A stretch of DNA of 64,000 bases from NCBI GenBank assembly GCA_020912385.1, contig CP087221.1, positions 558,001-622,000 of the forward strand. The letters are read 5' to 3'. Below the pieces are notes generated by a model. That model was not told where the DNA came from. It did no database searches and saw only the letters and a list, made by a program, of their open reading frames with translations. Shown here in pieces: positions 11,425 through 22,198 of this stretch (positions are counted from its first letter, which is position 1; the number at the start of each line of letters is the position of its first letter). The position numbers and the translations under genes are program-made. Source of the stretch: Neofusicoccum parvum. Taxonomy: Eukaryota > Ascomycota > Dothideomycetes > Botryosphaeriales > Botryosphaeriaceae.

Positions 11425-12520
11425 ATCTGATCACAGCGACACAATTGCAAACATAAAACCACGAAAACCCCCGGAGCACGTGCAGCGATGGCTGCGACTC
11501 GGGAAGAAAGCTGAAATGATACCACGATTCGAATGCTTCAAGGCACTCACCAGTCGACGAATACCGTCATGTACATGGATGCGGCGGGATGATCTGAGCG
11601 ATATGAGCGTTCTATGCTTATGGGCATGAGTTGGAGTTTAATGATATTTTGTAATTTGACTCGATACCACCATGAACACGATCTTTACGTAGTCTATAGA
11701 CATCTCGCCAATCGGACGACCATGAATACTTCGCTTAGGTCTGGATCATGCATGATCGTGGTATCCCTGTGCATAAAGGAGGAGTTTAAATCTACTTCAC
11801 CCGGTTCTCCATCATCCGAAGATGTGTGCTTTTGCAGTGAGTACTTCGTATCATTGCAAGACCAGCCGATGACGAACTTCAGGGCGGCTGTCGTGGGCCA
11901 GCAACGAAGGGGTCGCCTCGCCTAAGCATTTTTCGAGAGCCCATCATCGTGATGTTAACCGCACTTGCAAAGCTCAAGGATTAGGGATGCCGATGCAGTT
12001 CCTATATCGGCAAACTCGGCAACCAATGGCGCGAGGAGAATTGCCAACATTGCCGCTGGCCACGGCAACGCCAGGAGACATACCGGACAGTCGCCCGCGG
12101 CCTCAACAGCGATGCAGACCAAGCAGCGTAACAGCCAATCGCGCAGCCGAGGGTGTTATCTTCGCGGGCACCGGAGATCTTGTTCTCGCGCTGCTTGGCC
12201 CTCGACTTTCTCAACTTTTCCGCGGGCGGCATCTCCGGGCTAAGCCGAACGCGGAACAGCGGTATCGATAAGAGAAACTGGCGGCGGTCCTGCGATTGCG
12301 CGATCGGTCATTCGCTGGAAAACTTCAAAGCCCGTCGCGCGCTGTGACCCATAACTTATTAGCTATGGCCGCCCCTCCGATAACTCTCCGCGCCTGCATG
12401 CTGCGCTGCTTACATTTGCTGCCTTTCTTGCTGTCTTCTGGGAGTCGTTCTCTCCCCCCGCTGTGGCATTGTGCATCTTCTATCCCTCACTGAAGCGCAT
12501 CCGCTGCCCCGCCGCCACCC
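11425..12520. other. Intergenic, SUR7-like to siroheme synthase
   Basis: About 1.1 kb between two rightward genes, so it should hold the 3' end of the first and the promoter of the second. Open frames of about 100 codons here lack any recognisable motif. The last 160 bases are rich in C and T. Confidence 0.6.
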
Positions 12521-14208
12521 ATGGCTCCCGCATTACTCACGGCTGTCGACTCGGCAGACCACGTCCACCTCATAGTCGGCTCCAATCCGCTCGCGGGCGC
12601 GCGCTGCACTCGTGCTCTCGAAGTCGGCGCCAGGCCGGTGCTCATTGCGCCCGAACACGCCAGTGTACACTATGGTCTCATGAAGCGCATCGACGACGGC
12701 GAAGTCTCGTGGGTCAAGCGGGACTTCAAGGACGACGACCTGACTACGCTGGGCAGAGAGGAGGTGGGCCATGTCGTGGATGCCGTCTTTGTAACATTGG
12801 GTGGCAAGAGCGCTCTGAGTAGGCCTCTCGGACCCATGCGCTTTCACGGGCTGCCTACTGACTCTTCTCAGGCACGCACATCTCCACATTGTGCCGACGT
12901 CTACGAATCCCCGTCAACGTTGCCGATGCGCCGAACCTCTGTACCTTTACGCTTCTCTCGACATACACGGATGGCCCGCTACAAGTTGGTGTGACGACCT
13001 CAGGAAAGGGCTGCAAGCTCTCCGCTCGGATACGTCGTGAGATCGCGGCGTCGCTGCCCTCAGACCTTGGCCAGGCGGTCGACAGGCTTGGCGTGATGCG
13101 GAGGAGGATTTGGGAAGAGGACCACGCTGCAGAGTTGTCCATGGATCCCGAGGCTGAGGAGGACGAGGCGGGCCAGAGCGCAACCTTCAACAAGTTGGTC
13201 ACGCCGGAGGATGCGGAGGCTGCGCGCGGCCGGCGCATGCGCTGGCTGGCTCAAATCTGCGAATACTGGCCTCTCCGCCGGTTAGCAGGCATCACGGATG
13301 AGGATGTGGAGGCTGTGCTGCGTAGCTACTCCACCTCGGACAGCTCAGGCCTCGACCCGGGAGCCGTGGACCAGCGCCGCCGAAGAGGTCGCATTGTCCT
13401 CGCCGGCTCTGGTCCCGGCAACCCCGACCTTCTTACCCGCGCAACCCACAAAGCCATCCTCTCCGCCGACCTCATCCTGGCCGACAAGCTCGTGCCGGAG
13501 CCAGTCCTTGCCCTCGTTCCGCGCCGCACGACCGTCTTCATCGCCCGCAAGTTCCCCGGCAACGCCGACAAAGCGCAAGAAGAGCTGCTGCAGATGGGCC
13601 TTGAAGGCCTGCGGGCAGGCAAGACAGTCGTCCGCCTTAAGCAGGGCGATCCGTACATCTACGGCCGCGGCGCCGAGGAGTACGACTTCTTCCGCGCCCA
13701 CGGCCACATCCCGATCGTTCTTCCTGGAATCACCTCTGCACTGAGTGCGCCCCTGTTTGCAGCGATCCCGCCTACTCACCGGAGCGTTGCCGACCAAGTC
13801 CTCATCTGCACGGGCACGGGTAGGAAGGGCGCTGCTCCTGATCCACCTGCGTACGTGCCCACGCGGACCGTGGTGTTCCTAATGGCGCTCCACAGGCTGT
13901 CTGCGCTCATCGACAGTCTTGTTCTGGACGAGGCGAAGAAGTGGCCCAAGGAGACGCCCTGCGCAGTCCTTGAGCGTGCGAGCTGCCCCGACCAGCGCGT
14001 GATCCGGACGACGCTAGAGTACGTTTGCACAGCGGTGGAAGAAGAGGGCAGTCGGCCACCGGGTCTGCTCGTCGTTGGTCTAGCGTGCGAAGTTTTGTGG
14101 AAGGGAGGCCAGAAGTGGGTTGTCGAGGAGGGCTTCAAGGGGTTTGGAGAGTTGGGCGTGGAAGGTGACCTGGAGAAGTTGAAAGAGGCGGAGGCTGTGG
14201 TTGCATGA
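12521..14208 (+). CDS. MET1: Siroheme synthase: Met8-like domain fused to uroporphyrinogen-III C-methyltransferase
   Basis: Exons 12521-12818 and 12872-14208 give 544 residues; the 53-nt intron falls in a Ser codon. Residues 14-200 resemble the CysG/Met8 dehydrogenase/ferrochelatase module. The NAD loop reads GSNPLAGAR (20-28) instead of the usual GGG type, and the VNVADAPNLC segment keeps the Asp (118) aligned with the catalytic Asp of Met8. A dimerisation-like helical region follows. Residues about 272-525 are the SAM-dependent methyltransferase: VLAGSGPGNPDLLT (275-288), then LKQGDPYIYGRGAEE near 355-370. The enzyme makes precorrin-2 from uroporphyrinogen III for siroheme, the cofactor of sulfite and nitrite reductases. 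The methyltransferase half is clear; activity of the N-terminal half is inferred. Confidence 0.92.
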
Positions 14209-14631
14209 GGAATACGAGTGGAGATGAAACACGCAATCATCTGCATTATGGCGTTATGGGATCTTTTGGGACTGGGATGCGAGGGAAAAAAGCATGGAAT
14301 GGCGAACAGGGGATTCCCAGAGCTTTCAACACGGCTGCGATACTGGAGTTACGCAGATAGAGGCATCAATTCAACTGCCAACGACCAGACATAATGTTCA
14401 GCAGACACTTCTTGCAGTGCAGCGATGCCGGATCGGCAGTGCTCGGGCCGAAAAGGGGAAGACAGCTGCCCCGAATCTGGGGAAAGCTTATCTTATCGCG
14501 CCGACCTGCAACTGCACGCCATCCCATCACGCGGCAGCTACCTTGATGGCAGCCTCCTGACCTTGACAACGCCAGCATCGTTCAAGACCAGAGCTGCACC
14601 TTACCCCAGTGCTCCGTATACGCCGCCCAGC
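14209..14631. other. Intergenic, siroheme synthase to ATG29
   Basis: This 423-bp gap between two rightward genes holds the ATG29 promoter. The ATG29 reading frame stays open upstream to 14425 without an obvious better start, so a longer N-terminus is possible. I prefer 14632 because it gives the Pro/Thr-rich MAPPPTTP opening. Confidence 0.55.
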
Positions 14632-16429
14632 ATGGCGCCGCCTCCAACCACGCCCTTGTCGGCCGCCCCACCGCCTCTAACCACAGCGACCACAGCCTCC
14701 CCAACCGCCGCCCACCAGCACACCCGCACCCGCACCCTCTCGAACGCAAACGCCGCCGCCAAGCGCACCAGCACCGTGGGCGCACCCCTCGTCGAGCAAA
14801 AAGTCCACTACACCGTCCTCGTCCGGCTGCCATTCGCGCGCGGCGACTTCGTCGACCCGGCCCAGGTCGAGTGGGACAGCACCAAGGACCAGGCGCTGTG
14901 GAAGATCACCAGCCGGCCCATGAGCGGCGTGGCGGGCGCGGGCCGGCGCGAGATCGACTGGCAGGAGCTCGCCGCCCGCTTCGAGGTGCCACCAAGCTTC
15001 ATACTGCAGCAGGCCGCGTGGTTGTACGAGAGACACCTGCAGCATGTGCGGGCGCAGATGCGTAAGGTGGGCAGCGGGACGGCGGCGAGCGGGAGTGGGA
15101 CGGTGGGGAGTGCGGCGGCTGCGGCTGTGGGGGGTGTGCCGATGAAGAGAGGAGGGAGCGGTGGTGGTGTGACCGGGCAGAGGACAGCGTCGGCGCTGTC
15201 GACGAGGTCGAGGGATAGCCCGGTGCCTGGCCGGGCGGCGGCTGGGACGCCGAATGTGGGAGGTGGGATATCTGTTTGATTGATGCTGATTATCGACAGA
15301 CGAGTGCTGACTAGATTGATGCAGGGCAACTCTCACGCACGCCGTCGACGACCACCATCACCCAGAGTCGTCTTCAGCAGCCGCAGAGCCCTCGACAGCC
15401 TCTCCGTAGTTCCTTCCGCTCTTCTTTCCCGCCGGCGCCAAGGAGGGCTTCTCCAACCCTTGAACCGACTGCTGAAGCAAGCCGCAACCAAAGCAGGACT
15501 GTCAGCCCGACTTCCATGCAGATGTCTAACTCTGATTCGGAGGAGTCGTCTTCTACCGATGATGATAAGAACAACCCCATTCGCCGAAGCCAACTCTTCA
15601 AGCGCCCGCCGCGCTTCATGTCCCGCCAAGTCAAGCCCGGTCTTCCCCGTCTGGACGATGTTGATGTTGAATATGATGACACTACGGATTACGGTGACCG
15701 CGCCGGTGATGAGCGCTCCGACGGCGATGATGATGACGATGACGACGAGTTTCTCCCATTCGCGGTTCCTACCCGCCGCCGCACTACCAACAATAACCAG
15801 GCACAGCGCCAGGACCCATCCACCGCGCCTCGCCGTGCCCACACACACGACGAACGGCGCTCGACCGGCGCCGCCGCAACCCGCGGTGGCGCAGCCGATG
15901 CCGGCCGCCCATCCCGGCCGCCCCTCTCCTCGGTCGCGGCAGGCAAGCAACCGATCCGCAGCGCGACGATGGACTCGTCCTTCACGTCGGCCAGCGACGC
16001 GCGCAGCACCGACGGCGACGACGGCAGCGGCAGGCGCGGCAGCGGCGCCAGCCCGGGAACCCCGGGCGCCTTCGCAGGCCGCAGGCAGAAGCGCCGCGCC
16101 GGCACCCTCACGGCGCCGTACTCGCCGTCGGGCGGGCCGGCGAGCGGCGCGCTGAGCCCGCGCCACAGAGCCGAGCTGGCGCGGCTGAGCCCGCGCACCA
16201 GGGGCAAGGAGGGCAGCGAGGGGACGCCGAGCATGGGGAGCAGCTTCAGCGATCTGGATGGTGAGTTCTGCGGTCCGAGCGGCGTGCGGCCTTGGGCTAA
16301 CGGTGCGCAGATGCGAGCGTCACGCAGTCGGCGCTCGAGGAGCAGTTGCTCAGCCACATGCAACATCAGGGCGGGTTGAGTAAGATGAGCACCATCAGTC
16401 AGGCGTTGAGGAGTAGGTATCTGCCGTAG
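14632..16429 (+). CDS. ATG29: Autophagy-related protein 29
   Basis: Exons 14632-15262, 15325-16260 and 16311-16429 give 561 residues. After a low-complexity leader, residues about 60-150 match the conserved Atg29 domain: YTVLVRLPFARGDFVDP, then DQALWKI, IDW, and LQQAAWLYERHL. The middle is Ser/Arg/Pro-rich with an Asp run, likely disordered. The last exon restores the fungal C-terminal helix ending SKMSTISQALRSRYLP. In yeast, Atg29 with Atg17 and Atg31 scaffolds the pre-autophagosomal structure, where Atg1 and Atg13 are recruited; phosphorylation of its tail controls it. The first intron uses a weak donor (GTGGGA), chosen because it alone keeps phase with the QLSRTPS segment. An 834-nt open frame on the other strand here is a composition artefact. 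Confidence 0.93.
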
Positions 16430-19400
16430 GTGTGTCTGGGTGTCGAGGGCATCGTGACTGGCGGTAAGTTTGTAATGTTGAGGCCGCCTGGGGGGATAAT
16501 TAGGCACGGGAAATTGAGACTGGATGAAGCATGGGCGGGTAGATCATCATTCTAGAGATAGGTAGGAACCGAGTCCTCACAGGATCGACGATAATGAACA
16601 CACTGCTCACTACATACATCTCCTTCGTCCTCACCCACCATCCCAACATGAAAATCGTATGGCGCCCCTCCACTCCATAGCAACTTGGTACTAGCGAAAA
16701 AAAAAAAATCGTTCGAGTGCGGGTTCGCGTAAAGTACATTTCGATTCTGGCAGCTAAGAGGTCTTCCTTTCTTTGAGTGAGCATTGTCGTCATCTTTGAA
16801 CCTCGACTGAGGATAGACTGGAAAGCTCTTTGAAGCATTCCGGCTCGAGAGGATCGCATGCGAGCGAGAAATAGATGGCGCGTGGATAGTCTACGGTAGA
16901 TTGGACTGTTTCAAGGAGCTGACAGAAAACCTGTTCTTCCGAACATGTAGTTGCTGATTTGATACTTTGGATTAGGTGGGCCAATGGTGCTTTCACGAAG
17001 TGTTGGTGTGGCCGAGCCCCTCCAAGGCTGAACCGCTCGATTACGCAGCCTGAAGACCAAAAAGATGCGACGTACTAGTCTAGCTTCAGTTGACTGGTTC
17101 GCAGGGCGTTCTAACGCCTAGTTCACATGGGTTTCATTAGGTGTTGAATCCTAGTCATGCCATGTTCATTTCTCCGTTCGGCAATGCAGTGCTAGGGGAT
17201 TGTCCAACTATGAGCAGGTATGTACAAGCTTACGGAGGGTCTGTTTGGTGGAAAAAGGCAAAGGGTTCAATTGGCTCGTTTCGAAAGTGAGAAGCCCTAT
17301 TGTTGACTTTCTCTGCATGAACCGCATATCTTCTCAAGTACTGGGAGCAAAGCGGCGCTACAATTGCAGTCCTTGCTCCAGCACTTAGCAATGCGATGAA
17401 GGGTGTAAGACACAATCTATCGTCCCGCGATTCGCGAACAACCCATGGACCAGCAGGGAACTAGCGGCACACGGATCGCAGATCTTCATTCATACCAAGT
17501 ATTCGGTACGCTTTTGCTCCTCTCAAGGCTTAGGCGCTTCTGTGAGCCGACAGGTTTCACGGATTTGTCCCAGCGCATTAAGTCCGAACCCCCACGTCGG
17601 GGGGGTAGCTTTCCGTTTCTGAGTACACGGAGAAAATTGCCACTGTGGAGGGTCAGGTTGCCACACGTTAACATCTCGGGGAAACTATTCGGCGCAATAT
17701 CCTTCCACTTACAACATTCGGGGCGTGTGGTCTCGACCCTTGGACCTTGGTCGGGTGTCTGGGGCAAGTTTGAAACGATAATTCATAAGGGAGAGACCCT
17801 TAGAATTGTTTTTAAGCACGCATGAGGCACACTCGGATCGGATGCTGGATTGCTCATATAAGCATGCACAGGCGGCTCACCGCCGTCCAAGCTCGTGGGT
17901 GGGAGACTCTTTGCATATCATCGAAGGAAGTTCCCGAGAAGGACAACGCTCGAGCGGCGAATTCCGTCCCACTGTTGGCCTGTGGACATATCATGTGCAG
18001 ACAAGGTGTTGGGATGCAGTGGCCAATACGTTTTGCTTCTGGTGTTCCAATGGATTGCGATATATTAGGACCGAAATGTCAGTCACTAGTCGTGGGCTGA
18101 CTTTAGGCCGCACGGCCATACCACGAGATAGTGCAAGCTGTAGCTCAACCTAGTCTATTTGATGATGCAGCTGCACTCATAGTCGCTCTATAGGATCGAT
18201 TAGCTCCGTCACAAAGTTGACCGCAAGACCTAGCGTCAAAGGAATGTGTTGTAGATGCTGCTGGTTCTTGGGAATCGGTCAAGTAAAAAGTATGATGGAT
18301 ACTTTAAGCGCTGGCCAACTTCTCCGGATAAGTATTCTGATTCTGGCGATGATGTGCAATGCATTGTGTAAATGTATGTGTGGTGGTAAGCCACAGTAGT
18401 AGCGGCCAAGGAGACAAAAGTTCCTGGGCATGCGCGGAACGGCCAATGCACGACCCAGGATTGGTCGAAGTTTCGGACGGCGGGCGGAATTTCCGGGCGA
18501 GAACAGATAGCGAGGGGAATTCAGACTCTCCGTTCGGGACGCGCGGCAAGATGCAGGCAGGAGATCTACGGCGGGCTGAATTCTCCCGAGACGTCAGACC
18601 TGTATTGGCAACCTGGGGATCCCGAACGGCCCCTGTAGGCGGCACGGTGCCGGGATCCCCGACCGACGACTTCAGCGGATCCAGACGCTATTCCAAAAGC
18701 CAGGCCTGCAGTACCAGCGTGAATACATGCTTGTGTGCTGCTTGCCGGGGGTCTCCAATGAGAGTGCTCGCTAATGCATTGCAATATGGGGCGGCTGTGG
18801 GTTCGGCAGGGCTGTCATGCGAGGCTCTTACAGAGATATACCACTGCCTAGAAGGGCTCTGCCCAGAAGGGTACGGGTGACTTCTGCCGGACGACTGTGT
18901 TTCTGCGGCAAGTTTATGCAGGCGCCGATAAGCTTTTGGGTTTCAACGGCGGTAGCAGGTTGACAGGCACGTGTGGTGGACAAGTGCTCGGGCCTGAGTG
19001 GAGGGCTGGCGGATCTGCTGGAGATCATGGCCGCGGGGCGCTCGGGGGAGGGGGGACGGGCCGTACGGCGGGCGGCGGTGCTGCCGGCCGGTTTGCATGC
19101 AGCAGAGCGGCCAGGCACGCCTGGGGGAGTGGCCTCCTGCTCGACCGAGCGAGCTCGGGGTTAGCGGGCAGGCCGATACGAACACGAAATCTCCCCCAAC
19201 GGCGCTGGGAACGGCCCGAGCTGCTGGGTCGTCCCGATTCAAGAGCGTGGCGCAGCCGTCCTCGCCCTCACTCGTGCTCGTCCAGGCTCGTCGGCGTGAC
19301 GGCGTGGCGTGATCCCTCTGCTCGCTTGCTGGCCAACCAGGGATTGACTTTTCCCTCCAGGCTCCCGCCGACTCACCTCCCTGCAGCGGCCGGCGATGCT

Positions 19401-19475
19401 CGCCTACTAGTCTCGACTGCCTGGCCCCTACTTCGAGAGAATGACCCGCTCGCCGAGAACACTGCCCTCGCCGAA
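16430..19475. other. Three-kilobase gene-free stretch upstream of Zn2Cys6 regulator
   Basis: I find no gene here. It has an A12 run at 16697-16708, a C5-ACGTC-G7 block at 17589-17605, and CCG/CGG triplets between 18430 and 18700. The longest candidates (126 codons at 17445-17825, 173 codons at 18359-18880) have no recognisable domain. A long upstream region is common for fungal regulators; a decayed gene or a noncoding RNA is also possible. Confidence 0.5.
18615..18660. repeat. GC-rich inverted repeat upstream of Zn2Cys6 gene
   Basis: GGGGATCCCG at 18615-18624 is the exact reverse complement of CGGGATCCCC at 18651-18660, with 26 bp between the arms. Each arm contains the 8-bp self-palindrome GGGATCCC (BamHI-type core). 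It lies about 820 bp upstream of the regulator start. Zinc-cluster dimers often bind inverted CGG/CCG triplets, so a regulatory role is possible but inferred. Confidence 0.6.
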
Positions 19476-21208
19476 ATGTCAGTTGAGCCGCTGGGCCGCC
19501 CCTCGGGGAGCAGGAGGCCGCACACGAAGACCCGGACGGGCTGCATCCAGTGCAAAGAGCGGCACGTCAAAGTACGTCGACTTTTATCACCCCGAGACCG
19601 CGTGCGCTGTGCGAGAACACACGTACCTCCCTTTCTGCATCTGCGTTTCTGAGCACTCCCCGTTGGTCGCGAGTGCTCTCGGGGAGGACTGCTGCGTTGG
19701 GCTGCGAGTGCTGCGAGTGACTGCGTAAGAGCAAGGGCCCTTCAGGGTTTTCAGTGGATGGAGCTGCTGCCGGCGATGCCTGGGAGGCAGGCCGGGCTGC
19801 CAGAGGCTGTGTGGAGAGAAGTGGTTTCGAGGGTGTGGTGGCGAAAGCCTCAGCGACGCGGGCCGGCAGCACTGCTCTAGCAGCGGCCCTTCTGTACTTC
19901 TAGCCTTGCCTTTGCACTTTGTGAACAAGCTCGGGAGGGACCTGTAGAACTGGCCGCAAAGCATGCTGATTGCATATCCAACCTCATGCATCCCGACACG
20001 AGCCGGCCACGCGCGCCGGGTCTCTCTGCGCCCTGCTGACTTCTCGCCAGTGCGACGAACAGCGACCGTCGTGTGCGAAATGCATCCGGCGGCAGACCAA
20101 GTGCAGCCTCCAGCTGCTGACGCCGCAGTTCCCCCAGAGCGCGTCCAGCCACTCGGGGCCGTCGACTCCAGGAAGCAGCGACGCGCACTCGCCCTATCCG
20201 GCCATCCATCCTGCGAACTGGCACCCGGCAGCTCTCGCCGCGCGGCCGCAGCCGCCTCCCGGCGCCGCCTTCACCATCGAGGAGATGGAGCTGCTGCACC
20301 ACTACATGGTGTCGACCTGCCTCACCTTCTCCCAGCGGCCGCACTCCGTCGACACGGGCCGCCACGCCGTGCCCGCCATCGCCTTCTCCGACCCGCCGGT
20401 CCTGCACAGCGTGCTCGCCATCACCGCTCTGCACAGAGCCCACCTGCTCAACGATGCCTCGGAGCTCGCCCAGCGGCGGCGCTACGTCACGCTCGCCATG
20501 ACGCACCAGGACGTGGTGATCCGCGACCTGCGCACCCGCGTGCAGCACATCACGCAGGCCAACGCGCCGGGTGCCTTCATCATCTCCAGCTACCTGGCGC
20601 TCTTCACGCTGGGCTCGATGCACCAGCTGGACAGCGCCGCCCCGGACGCCACCACCACGCTCAACTTCGACAAGCCGCAGGACTGGATCCGGCTGATGCG
20701 CGGCGTGCCGACCATGCTGATGCAGGACAACGTGTTCGCCTGGGTGCTGGAGAGCCCGCTGGGCATGATGTTCAAGGACGGCAAGCAGGACTGGCCGCTG
20801 CCGCTGGAGCTGGAGCCGCGCTTCGCCCGCCTCGCCGAGGTGCTGAGCGACGCCGCCCTGGTCGCGAGCCTGGAGGAGCGCGCTGCCTACGTGGCCGCGC
20901 TGGGGCTGCTGAAGAAGTGGACGGCGAATGCGCACGCGCCCGACGACGAGACGGACCTGGTCGGGACCGCGCTGGTGTGGGTCAACACGGTCGAGGATCG
21001 GTACATCGAGTACCTGTGTGAGGACCGCCCGGGGGCGTTGGTTTTGCTGGCGCAGTGGGCAGTGCTGCTGGCTATGCTGGAGGGGCTCTGGTGGGCGAAG
21101 GGTTGGGGCCAGGGGCTGATGAGGATCATTCTGAAGCGTCTGCCAGAGAGTTGGCAGCCATTCATCGAAGAGCAAGCGCGCGAGGTGAATGCGTGGGGAC
21201 CGAGCTAA
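19476..21208 (+). CDS. Zn2Cys6 transcription factor (fungal-specific TF)
   Basis: Exons 19476-19571 and 20051-21208 give 417 residues. The zinc cluster at residues 23-50 is complete only after splicing: Cys at 23, 26, 33, 40, 43 and 50 (C-X2-C-X6-C-X6-C-X2-C-X6-C), preceded by the basic stretch RRPHTKTRTG. The intron falls exactly between HVK and the third Cys and is 479 nt, far longer than others in the window. Downstream is the typical helical part of small C6 regulators, starting TIEEMELLHHYMVSTCLTFS, with hydrophobic helices to the end. Residues 51-100 are Ser/Pro-rich. The family is nuclear and binds CGG-containing sites; the RRPHTKxRTGC opening resembles the Upc2-like class, but targets are unknown. 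The stop is 96 bp from the stop of the convergent RTA1-like gene. Confidence 0.88.
19572..20050 (+). other. Unusually long intron inside the zinc cluster
   Basis: The donor is GTACGT at 19572 and the acceptor is CCAG ending at 20050. The length of 479 nt compares with about 50-230 nt for other introns in the window. An unspliced transcript would end the protein after two of the six zinc-binding Cys. The antisense frames inside it look non-genic. Confidence 0.7.
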
Positions 21209-21304
21209 CAGCACCGCTTCATACATAGATTACAGGTACAAATCCCACCTCATAAGAATCAAGACCATCTAATCTCCAGCCAGTCCTGCCCGCCAAACTC
21301 CTCG

Positions 21305-22198
21305 TTACGCCATGTCCATCCCGCCCGCGGCCATGCGCTTCAACATCCGCGTCACCTCACTCGGGTGCACCCAATTGAACAGGGCGAGAACGGCCAGCAT
21401 CAGCACCGCATCGAACACATACGCAATCCACTCCTTGCTCAGCAAGACCCCGTCGCTGCCCCCCAAATACTCCACCACCCTAAACACGCTCCTCACAAAC
21501 ACCAACGCGCTCGCCCCCATCAGCACCCCGAAATGCCTCCTCCAAGGCACCGCCGCATCCTTACTCGCCGCCGTCGGCTCCCTCTCCAACCCCCTCTTCC
21601 AGCGCCACCCGACGACCAGGAAGAACCCGAAGAACGCCAGCTGCACGAACAGGCCCACGACGATGACACCCTCGCCGAGCTTGATCTTCCCCGGGTCGTA
21701 GTTGTCGCCAGTCGAAGCGGTCGCGAGGATGCCGCCGCCGCCGCACTGCAGCAGGAACGACAGCACGTCGCCGCCGACAAACAGCTTGGTCAGCCAGCGC
21801 CGCCGCACCAACGCGAACCGCTCGCCGTCGGTGACGAGCACGAGGCGCCCGAGTATCATGTACATGGAGGCGGCGAAGAGCGCGGGCGCCAGGAGGATCA
21901 GGAGCGTCTGGAGGATGTACGGCGTCAGGGACGAGACGGAGCGCGAGGAGACGGCGCGAGCGGCGTAGCCGATGCATTCGACTGGATGGCGGCAGAGGTT
22001 AGGAGTGCGAGCTTGTGCGGCTGCCGGGGCGGGTGGGCGGCTCTTACAGAATCCGCCGGTGATCAGCGGGATGAAGTACCAGGTACGCGTGCGGAGGCAT
22101 TGGAAGCAGTGGACAAGTGTTGGGATGGCGAAGAGGATTGCGAAGGCGACGGCGGCGGCGGTGCTAGGTTGATATTTGTAGGGACCGTGGTCGGACAT
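21305..22198 (-). CDS. RTA1-like seven-span membrane protein
   Basis: Exons, in minus order, are 22198-22048 and 21981-21305, giving 275 residues. The 66-nt intron is placed to restore the family motif LITGGFFECIGYAAR. The start MSDHGPYKYQPST is followed by a first span (AVAFAILFAIPTLVH). The family signatures are present: the WYFIPL...GFFECIGY block, Y(I)LQTLLILLAPALFAASMYM, and DVLSFLLQ...GGG in the central helices. RTA1-like proteins are fungal lipid-translocating-exporter-type membrane proteins; yeast members (Rta1, Rsb1) are linked to 7-aminocholesterol resistance and sphingoid-base release. The substrate here is unknown. The convergent Zn2Cys6 gene 96 bp away could be coregulated, which is inference only. 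Confidence 0.9.
   Translation of the reverse strand: MSDHGPYKYQPSTAAAVAFAILFAIPTLVHCFQCLRTRTWYFIPLITGGFCKSRPPAPAAAQARTPNLCRHPVECIGYAARAVSSRSVSSLTPYILQTLLILLAPALFAASMYMILGRLVLVTDGERFALVRRRWLTKLFVGGDVLSFLLQCGGGGILATASTGDNYDPGKIKLGEGVIVVGLFVQLAFFGFFLVVGWRWKRGLEREPTAASKDAAVPWRRHFGVLMGASALVFVRSVFRVVEYLGGSDGVLLSKEWIAYVFDAVLMLAVLALFNWVHPSEVTRMLKRMAAGGMDMA

Noticed and set aside
15333..16166. 277-codon minus frame opposite ATG29
   Set aside because: Arg/Ala/Gly-rich shadow of a low-complexity coding region; Atg29 motifs on the plus strand explain the sequence.
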